Assembly (NCBI GenBank): GCA_963921795.1
Contig: OY997645.1
Coordinates: forward strand, 30,011,963-30,075,962
Direction: 5' to 3'
Length of the DNA: 64,000 nucleotides
From: Nannobrachium achirus
Lineage: Eukaryota > Chordata > Actinopteri > Myctophiformes > Myctophidae
Both the position numbers and the translations under genes were made by a program. Within the stretch, counting starts at the first letter, position 1; each line of letters opens with the position of its first letter. Positions 28,442 through 54,390 of the stretch are shown here, in pieces. The notes under the pieces were generated by a model. It was not told where the DNA came from. It saw only the letters and a program-made list of their open reading frames with translations, and searched no databases.

Positions 28442-28730
28442 TTAGCTGCAGTTCGCATAGGAAAAGCACATGACTGTATACAGTTCAGATACAAGGTCTA
28501 CTAATAGGATTTAAACCCAAGAAAGCACTATGGCTTGTTTACATTGTGGTACTTTTGTACCCATTTCATGGAGAGAAATGCAAGTTTAGAAGTAAAACAT
28601 TCTGAAATACATGTTGCCTACAAGTACAACCACTATCATGCAGCACAGAGGAGACAATCATGGCCAAATAATTGCACCAGAAACTTCCTGGCAGAAGAAG
28701 ATATACTCACCAGTCACCACACTCACATGC

Positions 28731-28944
<214 letters not shown>

Positions 28945-29088
28945 ATGTTGTAAATGAATGTTACACAATGGTTTCCATCTCGCTGATTCATTCAAAGCTG
29001 CAGATCTGATGAGTGTGGTCCATTTCTGGGTCACTGAACAACACCCCATACAGCAACACTGAATAGGGGACAGGGCAAGCCATAGTGG

Positions 29089-29197
<109 letters not shown>

Positions 29198-29829
29198 TGC
29201 ACAAACACACTCTCAACCCTAAAGTGTATTCAAATGCTGACACATAGATTCTCACAAAGCTCAGTTCACATGCACCATCAAAAGACTTAGCTGTAAGTAT
29301 ACTTTTATCTAATTTTGAAAATGTTCTTGAAAATTACTGTCAACTGTCGTTGGCTCATACATCATCATATATGCCTAATATCATCAATTGCTGATTAATG
29401 AAAAAAAGAGAGACGTTTCATGCCAATGAACATTGGTTAACTGTACATGCTAAAATTACCATAATGTTGGGTTAGTGAAACAGTCAGCTAAAAGATTGTG
29501 GCCTTGTGTGTTTTACCAGTTACAAAATGTGTCAAAAAAGGAAACTAACTATAAGGAAGTCTGATAAAGAGCTTGTACCTCAGAAAAACACATCATTGTA
29601 TTGGGTGAAATCCTCTTGATGGGAGCTATTTAGTGTGCAGTCATTTCTACTGTAATCTACAAGGTATGTTTTTGATCCAGCACCCATTGTATTGACATTG
29701 GGATTTGCGATGTGCATGTCCTTTTTTAATGTATTTTCTTCCAAGTGGAGACAAACCTGAGGTTAGAAAATGCTTTCTGTACATTTTAAATTATTATTCA
29801 CAATCAGGATGTTGCACACTGTACTTTCA

Positions 29830-29895
29830 TTAACTCTGAGAGTATAAATGGAACCAAATGGACATGTAAGTGTCCATTTGTACTCTCAGAGTTAA
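29830..29895. repeat. Palindrome with two perfectly paired segments
   Basis: TTAACTCTGAGAGTA at 29830-29844 pairs with 29881-29895, and CAAATGGACA at 29855-29864 pairs with 29871-29880. The loop is TGTAAG, with a 10-nt bulge on the left arm only. Confidence 0.9.
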
Positions 29896-30438
29896 ATTAA
29901 CTCTGTGAATGTTAATATGCAATTGACTTGGAATGGTGCATGAACTGATATAGATTGCGTGAATATAGCTTGTGTAAATTAAACCATTTGAATGTGTGAA
30001 AACATTTTTCACATAAAATCTATAAAAGTGTTATAAACTTAGGGCTGGGCAATATGTACAAAATCACATTTTACCAAATACCTCATATTGATATTGTGGT
30101 GATGGTACTTTCATAAAATATTTACACAATGAAGTTTCAATTCAATTATCAATGTCCCAAACAATATCTAGTCTTATTTTGACATGTGACCATTAGACAG
30201 ATAACCTAGCAGCAGCAGACAGAATAATTACAGTACATTATGTTTTCATTAAACTATTCTCATATACTTTCAGCTGCCGTGGATCAGCTGCCTACGAGTC
30301 GGAATCTCTTAAAATCACATCTGTATTCCCTGCACATTGAAGCTGACAATCAGTTTAGACTGATATGGCTCTCATTTTGTCATCAGTTTCTTAGTCACTG
30401 GTGAAGAGGCAGCTCAGCTGAGGATTTGGAATCATCCC

Positions 30439-30441
<3 letters not shown>

Positions 30442-30532
<91 letters not shown>
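30442..30532. repeat. (AC)n microsatellite just upstream of the sialidase start
   Basis: About 90 bp of AC ending 28 bp before the ATG at 30560. Confidence 0.96.
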
Positions 30533-30535
<3 letters not shown>

Positions 30536-30559
30536 CACAGAAAATACAAATTGTAGAAT

Positions 30560-32585
30560 ATGAGATCGGCACATTTTCCAGCAAGGTCGGTGCTGTTCCA
30601 TAAGGAGGATAATGGAATAACATACCGAGTTCCAGCACTGCTCTACCTGCCTCGCTCCAATTCCTTCCTGGCCTTCTGTGAGGAGAGACTCAGCCCCTCT
30701 GACTCCCATGCTCACCTGCTGGTCATGAGGAAAGGAACCTTCTATAGAAACTATGTGGAGGTTAGTTAGACCTTTTGGTCAGGATATGGCCCCCATAATG
30801 GTCTTAGATTTGGTCTGAGGTTATTTTTGTTTACTTATAATGCAACACATTTCATAGTGATAATGTGCACATTGAGCTAGACTGACTACACAGACAGAAT
30901 GATAAACCTTCTCTCTTGAATGTGTGAAAGAATAAAAAATGTATGTGTCTAAAATTTGTGCCTTACCTTGCATCCCAGTGGGACGACATGCGTGTTTTAG
31001 GTACTGCCTATCTGCCGGGCCACCGGTCCATGAACCCATGCCCCGTGTACGATGAGTTCACAGATACCCTCTTCCTCTTCTTCATTGCTGTACTGGGCCA
31101 CACCTCCGAGGCATACCAGCTTGCGACAGGAAAGAATGTCACACGTCTCTGCTACGTGTCCAGCACTGACCACGGGGACACCTGGGGACCTGTGAATGAC
31201 CTCACCAAGAGGGTCATAGGGGACACCATTAAAGGTAAGAAGGCTTCATAGTGCATCATAATGTTAATTTCATCATCTTATTTTGAATCCTCAAATTCTT
31301 GTTGCTGTATTTATTTGTATCAGACAAGGCAAGGCAAATACAGTATCAATTCCAGAAAAGGCATTTCAAGCCTTCAAGGTATAAAGGAATTTAAGGAGAA
31401 AGAAATAAATGTTATGGATGCGAAAACAATGGTCACACAATAGCTCCTCCCCTCCCCCCTGCAGAATGGGCTACTTTTGCTCTGGGACCTGGCCATGGCA
31501 TCCAGTTGAAGTCCGGTCGCCTGCTGGTTCCAGCCTACGCCTACTATATCGACTGTAAAGAGTGTTTCGGCCAGTTCTGCCAGACCACTCCACGTGCTTT
31601 CTGTTTCCACAGCGACACCCACGGGCGCACCTGGCAGTTTGGGGAGCTGGTGCCAGGTCCAGAGAGCGTGGAGTGTCAGGTAGTGTCTGTGGACGAGGAG
31701 GATGGGTCCAACGTGTTGTATTGTAATGCGCGCAGCCCGTTGGGCTGCAGAGTCCAGGCTCTCAGTCTGGATGATGGAGCAGTGTTTCAGAATGGACAGC
31801 TAGTGCAGCGGCTTGTGGAGCCTCGAAATGGTTGTCATGGTAGCATTGTGGGATTCCCTGCCCCTATACATTTACAGCAGCCACAAGCTCATTTACCTCT
31901 TCATCAAAGGCAGCCTCGTCACTGGAGATCCTTGGGTCTCTCCACTCCAGGGTCCTCTTATAGCACAATCACACACACCACCATAACACCCTCTATCCAA
32001 TCCCCAACCACTCCCACATCCATCAGCACCACCATCCCAACTACCACAACAACCCAGGCCCCTACATCCACCCTAATCACTACTAATCTGTCATCCAATC
32101 CCAGGTCACCCCAGAACTTCCTCACTCCAACCTGGGTGGTATACTCCCATCCAACATGGCCTAATGTACGTAAGGACCTGGGGGTTTACCTCAGCCTTTT
32201 CCCCCGTGACCCCGACAGCTGGCGTGGTCCCTGGGTGATCTACGAGGGTCCCAGTGCCTACTCTGACCTAGCCTATCTGGAACTACCACCCTCCCCTGGT
32301 GCCCCTCCTGTTGTCGCCTTTGCCTGCCTGTTTGAGTGTGGCACCAGGACAGCCTATGATGAAATCTCTTTTAGCATCTTCACCCTCTATGAGCTTATTG
32401 ATAACCTCCCCCAGGACAGCAGAAAGCAGACCCACAGCAGAAAACAGCAGGAAGCCAAATTCCCTATGACAAGCCAGAGTTATAAAAGACATACGGCTCA
32501 AAGTACAACACATCCCAGAGAGGTGCCACAGTATAGAAATAAAAGTGAGAAGAGCAAGCTGAGTGAGCTGTGCTGTCTATCTTAA
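30560..32585 (+). CDS. neu3: Sialidase-3-like (NEU3-type ganglioside sialidase)
   Basis: Three plus-strand exons: 30560-30760, 30979-31234, 31465-32585; 525 residues. NEU3 enzymes hydrolyse terminal sialic acid, mainly from gangliosides at the plasma membrane. Family features seen: YRVPALLYLP with first arginine R23; acid/base region with D48 (PSDSHA); PGHRSMNPCPV; Asp-box-like SSTDHGDTW and HSDTHGRTW; GPGHGIQLKSGRL; candidate nucleophile partner E222 (SVECQ); R248 (CRVQALS); YSHPT with R388 (VRKDLGVYL); Y418 (YSDLA); LFECGT. The human protein is about 428 residues. The excess is a Thr/Ser/Pro-rich insert at about residues 287-374 and a hydrophilic tail. A polyadenylation signal is at 33293-33298. 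Fish often have several neu3 paralogues and I cannot say which this is. No signal peptide, as expected for the family. Confidence 0.9.
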
Positions 32586-33982
32586 CTGTAGCTTCAAGGG
32601 CTAGCATTTTAAAATAGAATACAGTGTTATATATTACTGATATATATAAGCAAATTAGAAAATATAGTGCACAGACCTTCACTAGGGTGGCAGTTCATCT
32701 ATATTCTATAGTATCTATACAGTCTTGTGGTGCTTCTGGCACCATGTCCCCTTTTGACCAATATATGATATTTCATGATACCACTTAATTAGTTATTCCT
32801 TTGCCCATGATAAACCTTTTTTCAAAGTGTTGTGATGTTCAGTTACGTGCATTTTGTTTGACACGCCACGTCCACTCTCACACCCACTTTAGGCCAATCA
32901 GAGTGATAATTCCATCCATGGAAAGTGAACAACCTTTTCACCAAGTTTTGTGCAAATTTGTTAGTAATAGCTTGAGATATCTTAACAGATACACAGGCAA
33001 ATTAATAGATGGGGTGAAGAATATTACCTCCTTGGCATTGGTAACAATTTATACCATAGGCACATGGTGGCAATCGCCCATATGGGAAGTAAAACGATTT
33101 ATAGACACAAGAATGATGTACAAGTGTGTGCATTCTATGTTTGGGAAACGTTTCTTGGAAAAGGTAGTGTCTGGTCTGCTTTGTAGCATGATCTATTGAT
33201 TTTGTCTGTTATGTGACTTGTTTCCAGTACATGTTTGTACATGTTCATGGTCAGCTACTGTATTGTCCTTGGACAGAACACAAGGGTTTGTTAATAAAGT
33301 TTTTTTTATGACCTGTGCATTTTGTCTATTGTTGCTCAAAGAGGGCTGAAGTGAAAGCAGATTATACTAATTTCAGATGTGGGGTTCAGGTCTAGTCCGC
33401 CACGTGGAAACCATTTGTTATGAGGATTTGATTGTTTTCATTATGAACATGATTCATATCTAACATTACATTACATAACTTCATCCACCTGTGTCAGACA
33501 TTTTCCAAGACCCCTTTCTACAATCAGTTCAACTTCATCACTCATTCCAACCATGTGAACTTGTGAAGTCAAATCAAACTAAACTCAGTTTAAATCATGC
33601 ATCGTTAACTGAGCTATATGATGATCATCTACATCCAATCAAGTGAATGTTACCCACACATATTTCAACAGAAGTAACCCTAAAAGATTTCTGGCCTAGT
33701 CTGTTGCCGAGTTAATTTTAATGAAGGAGCTGACAGCTCAGCACAGTTTGAGAATACTGTGTCCAGAACCAGATAAAATGCAGCACTTTGTTTAGTTTTC
33801 CTGCTATCTAAACAGACTGACAGCAGCTGGGTCTGGATAGCTTCTTCTTTCCCGTTCCCTTCACTCTTGCATAACTACATACTAAGGCTCATTTCCCTGC
33901 CTGCACTCAGAAAACTCCACTCTCCCCTACTCTGTGGTGTTGCATTTTCTGTGAACCTACAGATTCCTTGACAGTGTGGATT
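32586..33982. other. Sialidase 3' UTR and intergenic space
   Basis: AATAAA at 33293-33298 probably ends the sialidase transcript. The rest up to 33982 shows no gene or recognised element and should hold the promoter of the latexin-like gene. Confidence 0.55.
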
Positions 33983-34218
33983 ATGACTTTGAAGATCCTT
34001 GTTGTTCTGGCCTTGCTGAATTTGGTCAATGGGAACCCTGTTTTAACAGTCACTCCTGGACCAGCATCATTTGACTTGTCAGCCCACCCCAGTGATCCAC
34101 ACACAACAGGAGAGGGAAATCAGGCCTCTAATGGGGTAAGGAGGAACTAGCTCTGTTGGCTTAACTGGGTGATACCATTTCGAGATGCTTAACCAAGGTT
34201 GGAATTTAACTTTTAACC

Positions 34219-34789
34219 AGGACTGGGTAATGTATTGATACTATATTTATAATCTGATGAGACCAGTGGTGTGTTATTATTTTTACAGTATACCATATTA
34301 TTCGCTCCCACGCGCACATATACGCTCACGTTGTCACCGAATGTAATGGTTAGTAGAGGGCATACGATTTTCTTTAAACGTTCTTTGGCGGTACAATGTA
34401 TATACTGTAGCATAACACAGTAGAACACACCACTGGATGAGACTAGAGATTATCTGGGGATTCAGATATATCTTGGGAATACGTGTTGTCCTTTCCTAGT
34501 TTTTGTACACTGTCAAAATATTTCAAAAATAGACAAAATAGCTAATCTACAATCTCACAGCTCATTGTATCGCAACGTGTAATGGACCAATCCCCAATCA
34601 CATACACACCCATTGTAACTGTTACAATGGGTGTGTATGTGATTGGGGATTGGTCCATTGTGAGCTCATAGATCAGCTATTTCTTAAAGATTTGAAAGAA
34701 AATGTATCATCTCAATACATTAGTTACAAAATTGTTAAGAGATATTTGGTGATATCGAGATTAGATTTTGTCCATATTGCCCAGCCCTA
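34219..34789. mobile_element. MITE-like element with nested hairpin, latexin-like intron 1
   Basis: The left end AGGACTGGGTAATGTATTG is an imperfect inverted copy of the right end CATATTGCCCAGCCCTA. Similar one-ended pieces occur at 22294 and 30042. It contains hairpin copy 8 and a perfect palindrome. Target duplication is not clear. Confidence 0.6.
34535..34683. repeat. Foldback hairpin copy 8 with a perfect 39-bp palindrome as its loop
   Basis: The outer arms AATAGCTAATCTACAATCTC and TGTGAGCTCATAGATCAGC belong to the hairpin family. The loop contains a perfect palindrome: 34581-34619 pairs with 34621-34659 around a single T. Confidence 0.9.
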
Positions 34790-35209
34790 CTTTAAAAAAA
34801 ATATATCTGTATTAATTCCTGGTCTTTTAGAGACATTCCTCCAAGGCAACCAGGGGACGCATTACTTCAAACAATAAGTGTTTCAGAGGAATAGTCAAAA
34901 AGTGTATAATTTATTCTCCGAGATCATTTCTACATCAAGAACAGTCTGTACATAGTACAGAACTAGCAACTGCATGCACATTTACAAACACTGAGATTGT
35001 CTCAGTCAGATATGAATTTGATCCACAGCTGCAGAAAGGAGAGGCCAAATGGGGATACAATTATAATAAATAAACGTTTTAATAAGAATCAAACAAGATG
35101 GAGGGAAGAAATACAAGTATTTACAATAAACAATCTGACTTGTGAATTTTAAATGTATTTTTTGGGGGACAATTTGGGAGGCATGGGTGGGGGGTGATCA
35201 TGTCATAGT

Positions 35210-47823
<12,614 letters not shown>

Positions 47824-48302
47824 ATCGACGGTGTGTCGAGTCTGTGGACACGGTATTCAGCAGCCCACGGTTCAAAGTCACGCCGGTGTTGTTCAAGCTC
47901 GTTGTGAAACGACAGTTCCGCGTCTACGGAAGGTCGGACGTGTCAGAAACAACGCGCACGCGTTTCAAGTAGAACATACACCACAGTAGCTACAGTATGA
48001 TGGTGTTTAATATTTTTGGACACTATTTGTATACTCTCCAACGCCGCTACTTTTAATCGAAATTATTTATGCGATATGGGCTCTAGTCATCAAGTGTATA
48101 ATAAAAATCAAACCTCGGTTCGAAGTGGAGCGGTGAATCTGAGCAGCTATACCCTGTGTGTGTTGCTAAATGCCTAAACTGTAAACTGTAAATTGTGCCT
48201 GTGAGTGAGTGGTGAGTGTGCCTGGCCTGCACAAAACAGCGCCCCTCCTTTAACTAGTGTGTTGTGTGTGGCCACTCAAGGTATTGCCAGGCTACGGACA
48301 CG

Positions 48303-48422
<120 letters not shown>

Positions 48423-48807
48423 CGGACATACCCACGGACATACCTGTCTATTGGGAGCGCTTTCACCGCTCCAAAAACTTCCGTCTGCAGCTCACCGCTA
48501 GATAACCCACAGGACTGGAGAACTAGCTGGGCCACAGACAGAACTGGGCAGCAGTAGCAGGGGTCAAATTAAATTATGAGTATGACTGAGGTAGCCACAT
48601 GTAACTGAGGTTTTCAGATATTTCACAATCACAGTGCTTCAAAATGTTGTTGTTTTTCTTCTTCTTCTTCTTCTATTATTTTTTTTATTTTGTATTTTTT
48701 TCCTTTTCACACACCAGCAGCACCCAAGTATACGCTTAAAAGGAAGAGAGACAGACCGAGTGGGCGTCGCCCTTTCTTTGCGATGGCTTGCCAGTTATTC
48801 AAGCAGC

Positions 48808-49682
48808 CAGTAGGGCTGCCAACCCTCCTGGATGATCCAGGAGGGTTGGATCCTGCAGGAGTCTCCTGGAGTCTCCTCGACCTCATCACATCTCCTTCTG
48901 GACTCCTGGATTGTCATTTCTCCTGGATTTCTCCTGGATTTGGTATCAAACTCCCAAAATTCATCAGAACACAGGAAATTACATCTATGTTAAAACGTTT
49001 GAGTGGTGGTGGGAGCAGTGCTAGCAAAATCATACAGAGATTCAAAAAACCTTTGGTCATTTTATCGTCTAATCAGGCTTTTATGAACACCCTGAACAGT
49101 TTTTAAGTTGCTTGATTCAATATTTAGACATTTGATGTAAATGTTATCAGGCCTTCCTCCTCCATGGGCCGCTCCCCATACACACCCATTGTAACTTCAA
49201 ACTCCATTTTAACTATGATAGATTCATTAAAAACATCCATTATTTTTTCTGGTGACTCATAATGCCCTCCTAATACGAGCAGGCCGTGGTTTTTTGATAA
49301 CATTTTTTCATTTATTTTAATAATTCTTTGGGAAAATGAAAAAAAAAATACAAAAATGATTTATTAAAAATAAATGGAAAAAGGGTATTAGGAGGGTATT
49401 ATGAGTCACCAGAAAAAGATAATGGGTGTTTTTATGAATCTATCATGGTTAAAATGGAGTTAAAGTTACAATGGGTGTGTATGGGGAGAGGCCCTGGGCC
49501 TGGAGGGCCTAATATAACATTTACATCAAATATCTAAATATTGAATCAAGCAAATTAAAATCTGTTCAGGATTTTCATAAAAGCCTGATTAGACGATAAA
49601 ATGACCAAAGTTTTTTATGCTTACTATTTGCGTTTTAATGGCTGAATCTCCTGGATTCTGACAGTCCAATGTTGGCATCAGG
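48808..49682. mobile_element. Large foldback DNA element, about 875 bp
   Basis: The outer ends CAGTAGGGCTGCCAAC and GTTGGCATCAGG are loosely inverted. Long inner arms, roughly 49045-49280 and 49360-49620, are reverse complements with scattered mismatches and meet near 49320. It has no transposase. The CAG start suggests hAT type, but no 8-bp duplication was confirmed. Some CTCCTGGA-rich sequence (48860-48940) lies only on the left. Confidence 0.8.
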
Positions 49683-49868
49683 ATGTTATATTGTTCTGTG
49701 AAAAGGGATTTCTATCCATTCATAAACCTGACAATGTCTCGATGAATTGCATACACAGACATGACCTTAATGGAAGGGTATGTGCTGGGCTTATCTGGGT
49801 CATCCTTTTAGCAATCTTTTGTATAAATCTGTGCCACTGTGCCTTGTTTTTGCAAACTGTTAAAGTAT

Positions 49869-49905
49869 TTAATCAATCAATCAATCAATCAAATCAATCA
49901 ATCAG
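49869..49905. repeat. (AATC)n microsatellite
   Basis: About nine AATC units with one slipped unit. Confidence 0.9.
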
Positions 49906-50306
49906 ACCAAGTAGCCTGTATGTGCTCACTCCAGGTATTGAGGGTACAGATACACCAGTAAAATGTATGGAGTTTTCACTCAAAATGTCTTTGGCCGTGG
50001 AGAACAACAAGCCCACTAGGGACTAGTGTCCTTTTACAGTAGGCTACATGTGACTCTATACTTAGTACCTGGCTCTAGGTACAGTTAAAACTCATATTAA
50101 AAAGTAGTCTGCCTCTTGGATGATAACATGATTTAAATCAGTGGTTCTCAAACTTTTTAATTTCTAGATCCCCCAGAACTCTGAGGGTGGACAAGTGAAA
50201 CCAAATGGGCCGACTCGAACAATGGCTTCCATAATAGCATGCTAACATTTCAGGAATAGAAAGCCTGCAGTTTCTATTAGCTTGGATTCCCCATGGATGA
50301 TGTCAC

Positions 50307-50832
50307 TGGTAGGCGGTTTCTGAATTGTCCACAGCCCTCCCTGAGACACAGACACAGAATAAATGGTAGCCTACCATAATTTATCATGATCATTAGTGAG
50401 GAGATGAGGACCAATTATTTGAAGATGGGTTGAAAATGGTTTAATGCTTAAGACAAAGATGCATATAACTATATTGGCACAGTGCCCAGTTCACTTATCT
50501 TTTTTTAATATGTAAGCTAAGTACCTAGCTACTGCTGCTGTGTTTGTGTAGAAAAAATATCAAAATACTGGTAGGCGGTTTCTGAATTGTCCACAGCCCT
50601 CCCTGAGACACAGACAGACACAGAATAAATGGTAGCCTACCTATTATCATGATTCATGATCATTAGTGAGGAGATGAGGACCAATTATTTGAAGATGGGT
50701 TGAAAATGGTTTAATGCTTAAGACAAAGATGCATAACTGTACTGGCACAGTGCCCAGTTAACGTATCTTTTTTAATATGTAAGCTAAGTACCTAGCTACT
50801 GCTGCTGTGTTTGTGTAGAAAAAATATCAAAA
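50307..50832 (+). repeat. Tandem duplication, period about 262 bp
   Basis: The segment starting CTGGTAGGCGGTTTCTGAAT at 50307 repeats from 50569 with small indels (for example an extra GACA and a changed CATAATTTAT stretch), ending in 'gtagaaaaaatatcaaaata'. Non-coding. Confidence 0.9.
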
Positions 50833-51180
50833 TAGTTTCTCGTCATCACGCCACACATACAGGGAAACATTTGGAGTCAGTAGAATAAAACTATTTGTTT
50901 TTAACTCAAACATGTATCAATCCAATCTGTTTTGTCACTTCACCTTAGGCTTTGTCTATCAATACAGGAATATAAAAAATAAACAATAATAATCTAAGGT
51001 TATTTTGGATATGTCTGTTAATTCTAACACTCATCTGAAGGCACAACGGAAATCAACACGTCTACCTAAGTGTTTTGAAAAGAACTTCCTCTTTCTCTTT
51101 AACCGCATGCTACTGTCAGTACTCACACACAGCAGAGAGCACAGTCACATCCTTCCACACCCTTTACTTAAGGCACATCA

Positions 51181-51181
<1 letters not shown>

Positions 51182-51230
<49 letters not shown>
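51182..51230. repeat. (AC)n microsatellite
   Basis: Pure AC, about 48 bp. Confidence 0.95.
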
Positions 51231-51233
<3 letters not shown>

Positions 51234-51665
51234 GCTAGCCTACAGATAGTGAGAAGACAGAACAAAACACATCAAAGGTATTTTTAAAGGTAAGTTGGCG
51301 TAGTAATCTTTCTGTGTTTTAGACCAATGCAGGGGTTTTGTTATAACCATTTACATTTTTGTTATTTAATATCAAAAGGGGGTCTAGTGACTGGTTATTA
51401 GGATCCCAAAGTCTCTGTGAAGCTGTCAAATAAGAAAGGGTTGCTTGAGCTTCTCATTTTAAAACACATTTGTTTTAGTTTAAATTATTTTCTGTATACA
51501 TTTTTTGTTGTGATATTCTAAAATAAGAGCTAGAACCCCTTCTGTTCAGTTCCAGGGAATTGGGTTAGTATTTTTTTTATGTCTAAGAAACAAACCGGTT
51601 ACAGTGATCATGTTTGGGTTAATCTGGGTATTTTGTCATTTTCATCATTAGGTGAACATAGAATT

Positions 51666-51813
<148 letters not shown>

Positions 51814-53256
51814 TCGGGGTATACATTAGGGGTCATAGTGTTCACATGCCACAGTAATTGCATTCATTCCTGTGTGATTGATTCACACTGCCTCATACTT
51901 TATTTATATTATATAAGAATAACATTGAGTGTGTATGGGTGTGTGCACAGACGAGATGAGTAATATTTTCCATGGTTGTCTTTTCTGTTTCATTTCCTAT
52001 CTCTGGCTGCACATTCTTTCCTGACTGTGGGGTTACTGCAGTGTTGTCATTCTGACTGATTGTATGAGATAACGCACAGTGGCTGACTCTGCAATTGTCT
52101 TCTATGTCTATTTCTTGCATGGAAAAAACGACTAAGTCATGTTTTGACCTTTGACCGGTCATTGTTAGTATCTCTACCAGGCCGAAGGCCAGGGATGGAG
52201 ATTATGTTTTCATCCTGTATTTGTGGCTAATCACTCAAACTGCTGACTGACTGATCAGCACTAACAAGGTGGCACCGGCCCCCTTCCTCAAAATGACCAC
52301 AATGGAAACAAGCCTACAGGCTTTCTTGTGATTTTAGCCTTTTACATTTATTTCAATAAAATAATCAATCAATCAATCAATAAATCACTATACCAGCCTA
52401 CATTTTGTCTTATTACTCTTCAATCGGTTGTATATTGCAACTCTTCTTAGTCCATTTCTACCTAACTGGACTTTCGGCCATTCTCTCTCTTCATCAATGC
52501 ACACTTTTACTGTTACTCCAACAGACTGTGTGCATGTTTTAATATTACATTGTTGTGTGTGCCAGAGGGATTTTTGTTTTCACAGCCATAGAATTAGTAG
52601 AATACAGGTCAAGACATAGATAGCTTTTTAGCACACAACATGTCAGTGAGGCAGTTGCAATGGCTGTGTGGAAACAACTCCTATTAAAGTGAAGGGATAA
52701 ACAATAAAGGATTGGAGTGTTTTAAGATTAGTCCTGTAATAATGTGCTGTGTCTGTATTTAAGTTTTGTTTGTATTGTTTGTATATGTTTGTATTTTATT
52801 TATTTTATTTGTTGCTTGCCACTATTATATACCTGGAGTTTATTATAATGATGGGCTACTTATGAAAATGCCATCATTTTTGTTTTTTAAAGTGTGGTCT
52901 CCAAACACAGGAGGGCAGCATTATGCCATTTGTTTTACAAGTATTACATTTCAATAAGGTTATTTTGTTTTGTTAGTTTTTGGATTGTTTTCAAGTCACA
53001 CAGTTTATTTATTCTGCTGATGATGGTAATTAATGTCGGTTTCTTTTGTTCTCTCAGGAATGGAATAAACATAGGCAACATGAAGAGGACATGATGCAGG
53101 AAGTTATAATGTCACAATCTTGTAATAACATTGGAACACATGACTAATATAGCGAATATCACTTGGATGGAAGTGTTTCATCATAAAGTCGGGTGGTCTT
53201 AAATTGCTCCATATAGCTGAGGGTGTGTCTTCTTGTGCAGTACTACGGCATGCGCA

Positions 53257-54390
53257 ATGGGACAGACGTCGTCAACGTCACACACCACTACTCCAGGCAA
53301 AACCAAATGGAAACCAGGCGCGACAGCCAAACGGCTTCGTATCCGAGGATTTAAGAACAAACAACGGGATGACCGGTTAAACAGGAATTCGATCAAATGT
53401 AAATTACCGCAGGTAGGAGTGCAACCTCAAGACAGCAGTCTGGCTGAAGTAGCTTCTGTATCTGCCGATTCGGAAACACGCCAAGATCACGGGCAGGGAA
53501 CGTCGCCGGGCGATCGGGGGGGTTTGGAAGTCGAAGGGGACCGATTAACGTGTGCGGTTTTGGGAGACCCGAATGGTCTTAATTATGGGAACGTAGACGG
53601 CCACGCTGCGAAACTGTCCGATGCGTCGTGTTTGGATACACGGCCCTTTGAAGTCAGCAGGACGGGCTGCGTGGATCAGCTGTGTGTGGAGCCCAAATCT
53701 GCCGGAGAAGACCATGCCTCGGATCCCTCAGCGACGGCCATGGAAGAGCAGCCATTGGAAGCAAACATCCAGGGCAGTGTTGTCGCTGAAGTCAGCGCGT
53801 TACCTGAGATTTCTCTAGTTCCAGTCCGACGGAGCACTTCTGGCGAAGAGGTATCACTCAGATTTTGTGCGGGTGAACCGTTTTCCATGCAGACAAAGAA
53901 CGATCATACGGAGGCAGACATGACTAAATCGGACTGTAATGCTCTTCCATGTGAACCCCAAACGGTCACTGACCAAAGCTGTGAAGGTTTTCCCGTGGCG
54001 TCTGTAAAGAGAAAGGACTCAGGTCAGACTCAGGTAACCAAGAGAGGCCATCGTTTCCCTGGCACTATCCCTAAGCTTATCATAACTAGAGACACTAGCC
54101 CCAGTAGATCACAGGGGACACCGGACCCCCAGACTACTGGATTGTGTATCGGCGGACCGTGCTTGGAACCCCACCTCGATGACGAGTCGCCCTGCTCGGA
54201 CAGTGGTTGTGGAGGCTCCCCTGCGCTGATGCGTTCTCCCCGAAAACTCTCAAACTCTTCCTCTGTGGGCCTGTCCTCTCATTCATCGTTTGAGGAATCC
54301 GAGGATGACTTAACTTCTGTGAGTGACATCGAGTCCAGTATCTCCCCGGCCAGTTGCCAGGCCCTGGGCAGCCCGGACGATGTGACTGGG
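53257..54390 (+). CDS. Inositol-trisphosphate 3-kinase-like, N-terminal coding exon
   Basis: One exon of 378 codons: ATG at 53257, donor GGG|GTGAGT after 54390, phase 0. The family phosphorylates Ins(1,4,5)P3 to Ins(1,3,4,5)P4. Only the regulatory N-terminus is here; the kinase domain was not seen and must lie further right. The assignment rests on family-like spacing: FPGTIPKLIITRDTSPS (about residues 268-284), DDESPCSDSGCGGSPAL, and RKLSNSSSVGLSSHSSFEESEDDLTS (about 330-355), which resembles the PRLIITPE and SSASSFDESEDD stretches of ITPKC and parallels in ITPKA/B. The N-terminus MGQTSSTSH fits an N-myristoylation signal (Gly2, Ser6) followed by a basic stretch (TAKRLRIRGFKNKQR). The apparent longer frame begins with TTG, so the ATG at 53257 was chosen. 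Paralogue (itpka/b/c) not resolved. Confidence 0.65.
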
